DNA of 8,320 nucleotides from JANWLD01 sp035700225 (GTDB lineage: Bacteria; Patescibacteriota; Saccharimonadia; Saccharimonadales; 2-12-FULL-41-12): positions 1 to 8,320 of the forward strand of contig DASSOT010000024.1 of NCBI GenBank assembly GCA_035700225.1, read 5' to 3'. The position numbers were made by a program, and so were the translations under genes. The notes beneath the pieces are model-generated. The model made no database searches. It was not told the DNA's origin and saw only the letters and a program-made list of their open reading frames with translations. This document shows, piece after piece, positions 5,116 through 8,320 of the stretch. Position 1 is the first letter of the stretch; each line of letters opens with the position of its first letter.

Positions 5116-5140
5116 CTTATTGCGAAAAGTTTGCAATAAG
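5116..5140. promoter_or_regulatory. Operator 2 upstream of the ZIP gene
   Basis: CTTATTGC (5116-5123) and GCAATAAG (5133-5140) are the outer arms of a 12-1-12 palindrome with two mismatched positions near the centre. The left half TATTGCGAAA (5118-5127) is identical to operator 1, and both copies are followed by AGTTAAA. It overlaps the -35 box of the ZIP promoter, so binding should block transcription. Confidence 0.75.
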
Positions 5141-5159
5141 TTAAATGTACGAATAATAT
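5131..5159 (+). promoter_or_regulatory. Promoter of the ZIP transporter gene
   Basis: TTGCAA (5131-5136), a 17-nt spacer and TAATAT (5154-5159). The same -35 sequence drives the lipid kinase gene. Only six bases lie between the -10 and ATG 5166, predicting a leaderless mRNA. The -35 lies within operator 2. Confidence 0.6.
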
Positions 5160-5165
5160 GAAAAT

Positions 5166-5897
5166 ATGATAGTTTTTATCCTTACTTTGCTCGCTTCCGG
5201 GGCGGCTCTCGCCGGCGGCATGCTGGCTATCAGAAGCAGAAAGAAGATTAACCTTGCGCTGGACTTCACTGCCGGAATAGTTCTGGGCCTTGTCGCGTTT
5301 GATCTGTTGCCGGAAATTTTCAAGATGGCGGACACAGCAGGCCTTGATACGGTTTGGCCTATGATTGCTCTGGTAAGCGGTTTTCTGCTGTTTCATCTTT
5401 TTGAAAAGTTGGTACCACTGCACGAATCAGGCGAAGAACCATATGGCCCTCACCGCCACCCGTGGCTGGGTACGGCACGTGCTATGGCGCTTACCGGACA
5501 TAGCTTTTTGGACGGGCTTAGCATAGGTATCGCTTTTCAGGCGGGTTCAACAGTTGGAACGGCGGTGGCCATAGCTGTCATCGGACATCGTTTTGCTGAT
5601 GGTTTTGATACAACGACCTTCATGCTGGTCAACAAAAACAAACTTACGCACATTAAAAAATGGCTTTCGGCGGTGATTTTGATGCCGGTTATCGGCGGCC
5701 TGGCAAGTTTGGTCCTGACATTGTCGGAGTCAACTTTGGCGATTTACCTCGGATTTTTTGCTGGATTCATACTCTATATCGGTGCAAGCAATATAATGCC
5801 GCAGGCGCATAGTAAAAATTCTTCACGCGCGACCTTCCTGCTGACCGTACTCGGCGTGCTCTTTATATTAGCCGTCACCCGCCTGGCCGGCTTCTAG
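5166..5897 (+). CDS. ZIP-family divalent metal (probably zinc) transporter
   Basis: 243 aa with about eight hydrophobic segments, near 2-22, 29-53, 62-85, 105-128, 130-155, 164-185, 187-211 and 220-242, as in the ZIP family. TM2 ends in the family-like FDLLPEIF. TM4 carries GHSFLDGLSIG with H112 and D116, and TM5 carries IGHRFADGFD with H141 and D145, the positions that build the metal site. TM7 has YIGASNIMPQAH. The loop before TM4 holds HESGEE and PHRHP, a small His-rich stretch common in ZIPs. ZIP proteins bring Zn2+ (also Fe2+ or Mn2+) into the cytosol. The start ATG 5166 has no Shine-Dalgarno sequence. The gene is divergent from a Fur/Zur-type regulator with an operator at its promoter, pointing to induction on metal shortage. 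rmuC follows after 31 nt, with its own -10 box. Confidence 0.93.
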   Translation: MIVFILTLLASGAALAGGMLAIRSRKKINLALDFTAGIVLGLVAFDLLPEIFKMADTAGLDTVWPMIALVSGFLLFHLFEKLVPLHESGEEPYGPHRHPWLGTARAMALTGHSFLDGLSIGIAFQAGSTVGTAVAIAVIGHRFADGFDTTTFMLVNKNKLTHIKKWLSAVILMPVIGGLASLVLTLSESTLAIYLGFFAGFILYIGASNIMPQAHSKNSSRATFLLTVLGVLFILAVTRLAGF

Positions 5898-5914
5898 TTT
5901 GCCTGGCGTTACAT

Positions 5915-5920
5915 TACAAT
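5915..5920 (+). promoter_or_regulatory. rmuC: -10 box of rmuC, leaderless type
   Basis: TACAAT, the same hexamer as at corA, ends 8 nt before ATG 5929. No convincing -35 is visible, so rmuC may also be read through from the ZIP gene. Confidence 0.4.
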
Positions 5921-5928
5921 AGAAGTAT

Positions 5929-6978
5929 ATGGAGATAGTAGTTGCGATAATCGCCGGCGCCTTGATAATAGGCATGTTTGTATATTTCATCACGCAGAAG
6001 CAGATGCTTCGCCTGCTTGAAACGCACGATAAGCAGAGGAAGGGCAGTAAGGAAGAAATAGAATCCGGCGTAAAGGGTCTGTTGGATAGCAACCAGAAAC
6101 TGCTGGATGCGACGGTCAAGAGCCTGCAGAGAGAGCTAAAGACCAGCCGTGAACAAATCGGCAACCTGAAGGACCAGAACTCAGCCATCCGCGAGCAGTT
6201 AGCCAATACGGCAAAGATTACCGAAGGCCTGCAGGCTTCCACGGAAGGCCTGCGCAAGGTGCTGTCAAACAACCAGCTCCGCGGGAAATGGGGCGAGCAG
6301 GTAGCCGAAGACCTCCTTTTGGCCGCCGGTTTCGTGGAGAAGGTGAACTACACCAAGCAGACCAGCTCCGGCGAAGGCAGGCCGGACTTCACTATAAAAT
6401 TGCCGGACGGCTCCAGGCTGAACATCGATGCTAAATTTCCTTTTAACAACCTGATAGCCTACCAGGAGGCAAAGACCGACTCAGCCAAAAAGGAAGCGAT
6501 TACAGCCTTTCGCACGGACGTGCAGACCAAGATAAACCAGATAGCATCGAAAGATTATATCGACTCGCAGAAAAACACCCTGGACTTTGCGATAATGTTC
6601 ATCCCGAACGAAATGATCTTCAGCTTCATCTATGAAAAATTACCGGAGCTGAACGAGTATTCCAACCAGCGCAAAGTCGTGCTGGCCGGCCCGTTCGGCT
6701 TCACCGCCGTGCTCAGGCTGGTCCTGCAGGCCTACAGGAACTTCGGCTACGAGAAAGGACTGCAGGAAATATTGGGATTGATTACAAAATTCCAGGCGGA
6801 GTATGAAAAGTTCGGCGGCAGTATGGAAAGACTGGGTAAACAACTGGAGACGGCGCAGAAAACCTACATGGAAGTCGAAGGCACCAGGAGCAGACAGTTG
6901 ACAAAAGTCGTAGACCAGATATCCAGCAAATCCCAGCTGGACCTGGAAAACAGCCCGACTAAACAGATAGAACCTTAA
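5929..6978 (+). CDS. rmuC: RmuC-family DNA recombination protein
   Basis: 349 aa, shorter than E. coli RmuC (about 475). It has one N-terminal membrane helix (2-21), then a coiled coil (about 28-112, rich in Lys, Glu and Gln), then the RmuC domain. The domain starts LRGKWGEQVAEDLL (WGE at 121-123) and includes RPDFTIKLPDG (151-161) and NIDAKFPF (165-172), matching the PD-(D/E)xK-like core, and an AGPFGFTAVLRL segment. RmuC proteins are linked to limiting DNA rearrangements and are predicted membrane-tethered nucleases; the biochemical activity is not well defined. The C-terminal tail (about 325-349) is polar and probably disordered. ATG 5929 lacks a ribosome site. The stop codon overlaps the stop of the convergent 58-aa ORF (shared bases 6975-6978). 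Confidence 0.95.
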   Translation: MEIVVAIIAGALIIGMFVYFITQKQMLRLLETHDKQRKGSKEEIESGVKGLLDSNQKLLDATVKSLQRELKTSREQIGNLKDQNSAIREQLANTAKITEGLQASTEGLRKVLSNNQLRGKWGEQVAEDLLLAAGFVEKVNYTKQTSSGEGRPDFTIKLPDGSRLNIDAKFPFNNLIAYQEAKTDSAKKEAITAFRTDVQTKINQIASKDYIDSQKNTLDFAIMFIPNEMIFSFIYEKLPELNEYSNQRKVVLAGPFGFTAVLRLVLQAYRNFGYEKGLQEILGLITKFQAEYEKFGGSMERLGKQLETAQKTYMEVEGTRSRQLTKVVDQISSKSQLDLENSPTKQIEP

Positions 6979-7151
6979 GAGTTCATTGCGTGGCGGGTGA
7001 TGATAAGGGTCAGGACTGAGTCGATTATCACCATGGCGGTTACCGGCAGTTGGTTGTCTATCCGGTAAAAAGCCCAGGTCCCGACCCAGACGACGGTAAC
7101 GATACCCACGACATATGGGTGTCTTATATGGAACAGTATCTTGCTAAACAC
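6975..7151 (-). CDS. Small 58-aa membrane protein coupled to the UbiB-like kinase
   Basis: Start GTG 7151, stop TAA at 6977-6975. It is predicted to have two transmembrane helices, about residues 12-29 (begins PYVVGIVTVVWVG) and 35-52 (begins LPVTAMVII), joined by a short FYRIDNQ turn, with a basic N-terminus (KILFHIRH) and tail TRHAMNS. Its start overlaps the last 8 nt of the upstream kinase gene (GTGTTTAG), an arrangement typical of translational coupling. The family is not recognised. UbiB/ABC1 kinases usually end in two membrane helices of their own, and this kinase ends without any, so the small protein may be the separated anchor. A frameshift in the sequence that splits one gene is the alternative. 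Its 3' end overlaps the rmuC stop by 4 nt. Confidence 0.7.
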   Translation of the reverse strand: MFSKILFHIRHPYVVGIVTVVWVGTWAFYRIDNQLPVTAMVIIDSVLTLIITRHAMNS

Positions 7152-8320
7152 GTAGCGCCCTCGGGGTTATTCTTCTTGAAAGCATCTGGTACAAATATAT
7201 GTCTTTGGAGGCGACCTTTTCAAGCCATTCGGCGATTATCGATACCGCGTCTTCGGGACTCACATAGGTTCTGTTGGTTGCCATTTCCGTACTTTCCAGT
7301 TTGTTCACGACGTTGGTATAGACTACGTTGAGCACATCATTTTTGACACCCAGGGCGCCTATGAGGTCAATATACATGAATGTCGCACGCAGAAACTCCG
7401 GCTGTTCGACATCTATATTGAACGCGAACCGGTTGTTCTCGTTTATCACCGTGCTGAAGACGCGCAGGAATTTGTTGTTGTGCAGAAGATTGTCCAGGTC
7501 ATCAAAGGAACTTTGGAAAATGCTGGACGCGGACTCGGTGATGGCCATGAACACCTGATGCTGGATACGGCCCTGGTTGTATTTGTCCAGGGTTCTTACC
7601 GCGGTACTCAGATCCCGTACGAACAGGTTGACTATTGCCCAGGTGTAGCCCTCTATGTCGAAGTTGCCGGCGTATATCTTCTGGTATTGTTTGACAAGTT
7701 TGAAGAACGCTTTTTTGTCGCTCGGCGGGCTGGCTGAGATGCCGAAATCAAGCAGGGCTATCTTGTTGTCGGGCAGTAACTTTATGTTGCCCGGGTGCGG
7801 GTCGCCGTGCGCCGTGCCGTCTACGAACATGGACTCGAGCATCAGCTCGCCGATGGCAATCAGCTGGTAGCTCAGGCTGGAGCCTATGGCCTGGCGGGTG
7901 TATTCTTCTGCGTCGGCGCCCTGGTCTTTGGCGGCCAGCACGTCTGTCAGCATTATTCCGTTGATGTATTCCTGGGTTATCAGATGTTTTGAGCACAGGT
8001 CGAGATACGTCCTGGGTATGATTACGCTGGGGTGGTCTTTATGTCTTTTGTAAAGCTCGCTGGCATAATGGGCTTCCAGCGGATAATCCAGCTCCTTTAG
8101 CGTAGTCAGTTTGAATTTCTCGAAAACGTCGAGGATGTCGAAGGAACTTTTATGCCCGAAGCTTATCACCCGAGCTACGAAACCGAGCAGTTTTATATCG
8201 AAGTGAATGTTTTCCAGCACGCTGGGCCGGAGCGCTTTTATCGCTACCGCGTCGCCATTCTTCAAGGTGGCCTGATAAACCTGACCGAACGAGCCGGCGG
8301 CGAAAGGTTCCGTCGCGATG
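7144..8320 (-). CDS. UbiB/ABC1 (AarF/ADCK)-family atypical kinase, 5' end cut
   Basis: 391 codons are visible up to TAG 7146-7144; the N-terminus, including the family's KxGQ region, lies beyond the window. The first visible residues give the nucleotide loop AAGSFGQV (8301-8278), then VAIKALRP with the ATP-contacting Lys. ELDYPLEAHYASELYKR and LITQEYING fit the family. HGDPHPGN (7809-7786) is the catalytic loop and DFG (7749-7741) the metal-binding motif. The loop is AAGS, while UbiB and COQ8 proteins normally have AAAS. UbiB-type proteins support quinone/isoprenoid lipid metabolism, probably as ATPases, at the membrane face. The C-terminal part is helical and soluble-looking, ending RRITPRALRV with no membrane helices; two helices are instead encoded by the overlapping downstream ORF. 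No ubiquinone genes are nearby, so the pathway is unknown. Confidence 0.92.
   Translation of the reverse strand, partial: IATEPFAAGSFGQVYQATLKNGDAVAIKALRPSVLENIHFDIKLLGFVARVISFGHKSSFDILDVFEKFKLTTLKELDYPLEAHYASELYKRHKDHPSVIIPRTYLDLCSKHLITQEYINGIMLTDVLAAKDQGADAEEYTRQAIGSSLSYQLIAIGELMLESMFVDGTAHGDPHPGNIKLLPDNKIALLDFGISASPPSDKKAFFKLVKQYQKIYAGNFDIEGYTWAIVNLFVRDLSTAVRTLDKYNQGRIQHQVFMAITESASSIFQSSFDDLDNLLHNNKFLRVFSTVINENNRFAFNIDVEQPEFLRATFMYIDLIGALGVKNDVLNVVYTNVVNKLESTEMATNRTYVSPEDAVSIIAEWLEKVASKDIYLYQMLSRRITPRALRV

Noticed and set aside
5064..5423. Minus-strand ORF over the operators and the ZIP start
   Set aside because: It covers the operator/promoter region and the conserved ZIP frame; low-complexity sequence.
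7144..7151. Programmed frameshift fusing the kinase with the 58-aa ORF
   Set aside because: No classical slippery heptamer or stimulatory hairpin is apparent; an 8-nt coupling overlap explains it more simply, though a sequencing indel cannot be ruled out.
7050..7331. Plus-strand ORF after rmuC
   Set aside because: Lies antisense to the 58-aa ORF and the kinase C-terminus; no motifs.

Overview
This 8.3-kb stretch is bacterial chromosome of roughly 50% GC. Genes are dense, the spacers are AT-rich, and the genetic code is standard: TAA, TAG and TGA all act as stops, and the TGA of corA is followed directly by a terminator hairpin. ATA is a common Ile codon, several proteins are compact, and many starts have a -10 box almost touching the ATG and no Shine-Dalgarno sequence. 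This suggests a lineage using many leaderless mRNAs. A Patescibacteria/CPR (for example Saccharibacteria-like) or Chloroflexota origin is possible, but the lineage is inferred and not proven. No mobile element, CRISPR array, tRNA or rRNA was found.

Layout: (1) 1-512, minus, the N-terminal part of a GGDEF protein cut by the window edge. It is divergently transcribed from (2) 600-1685, a diacylglycerol-kinase-family lipid kinase, across an 87-bp spacer with two back-to-back promoters. (3) 1686-1845, a SAM-riboswitch-like leader of the SAM-I/SAM-IV type with a hairpin that masks the ribosome site of (4) metK, 1846-2958. (5) 2959-3237, a spacer with a composite terminator hairpin and a doubtful minus-strand Cys-rich ORF. 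(6) corA-type Mg2+ channel, 3238-4164, with a terminator. (7) 4211-4563, a spacer without a recognised gene; it holds a promoter embedded in a perfect inverted repeat, a 32-nt imperfect direct repeat, a second promoter and several hairpins. (8) A Fur/Zur-type regulator (4564-5025, minus) divergent from a ZIP metal transporter (5166-5897, plus), with two copies of a palindromic operator between them. (9) rmuC, 5929-6978. (10) On the minus strand, a 58-aa two-helix membrane protein (6975-7151) whose start overlaps the end of a UbiB/ABC1-family atypical kinase (7144-8320, 5' end cut).

Functional logic: metK appears to be feedback-controlled by its product SAM. The regulator/ZIP pair looks like a self-contained metal (probably zinc) uptake switch, with one operator copy at each promoter. 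The small membrane ORF behind the UbiB-like kinase carries what UbiB proteins normally have at their own C-terminus, two membrane helices, so the kinase and its anchor may be separate but translationally coupled. The most interesting unexplained parts are the 4211-4563 spacer, the operator pair, the split kinase/anchor and the riboswitch variant.
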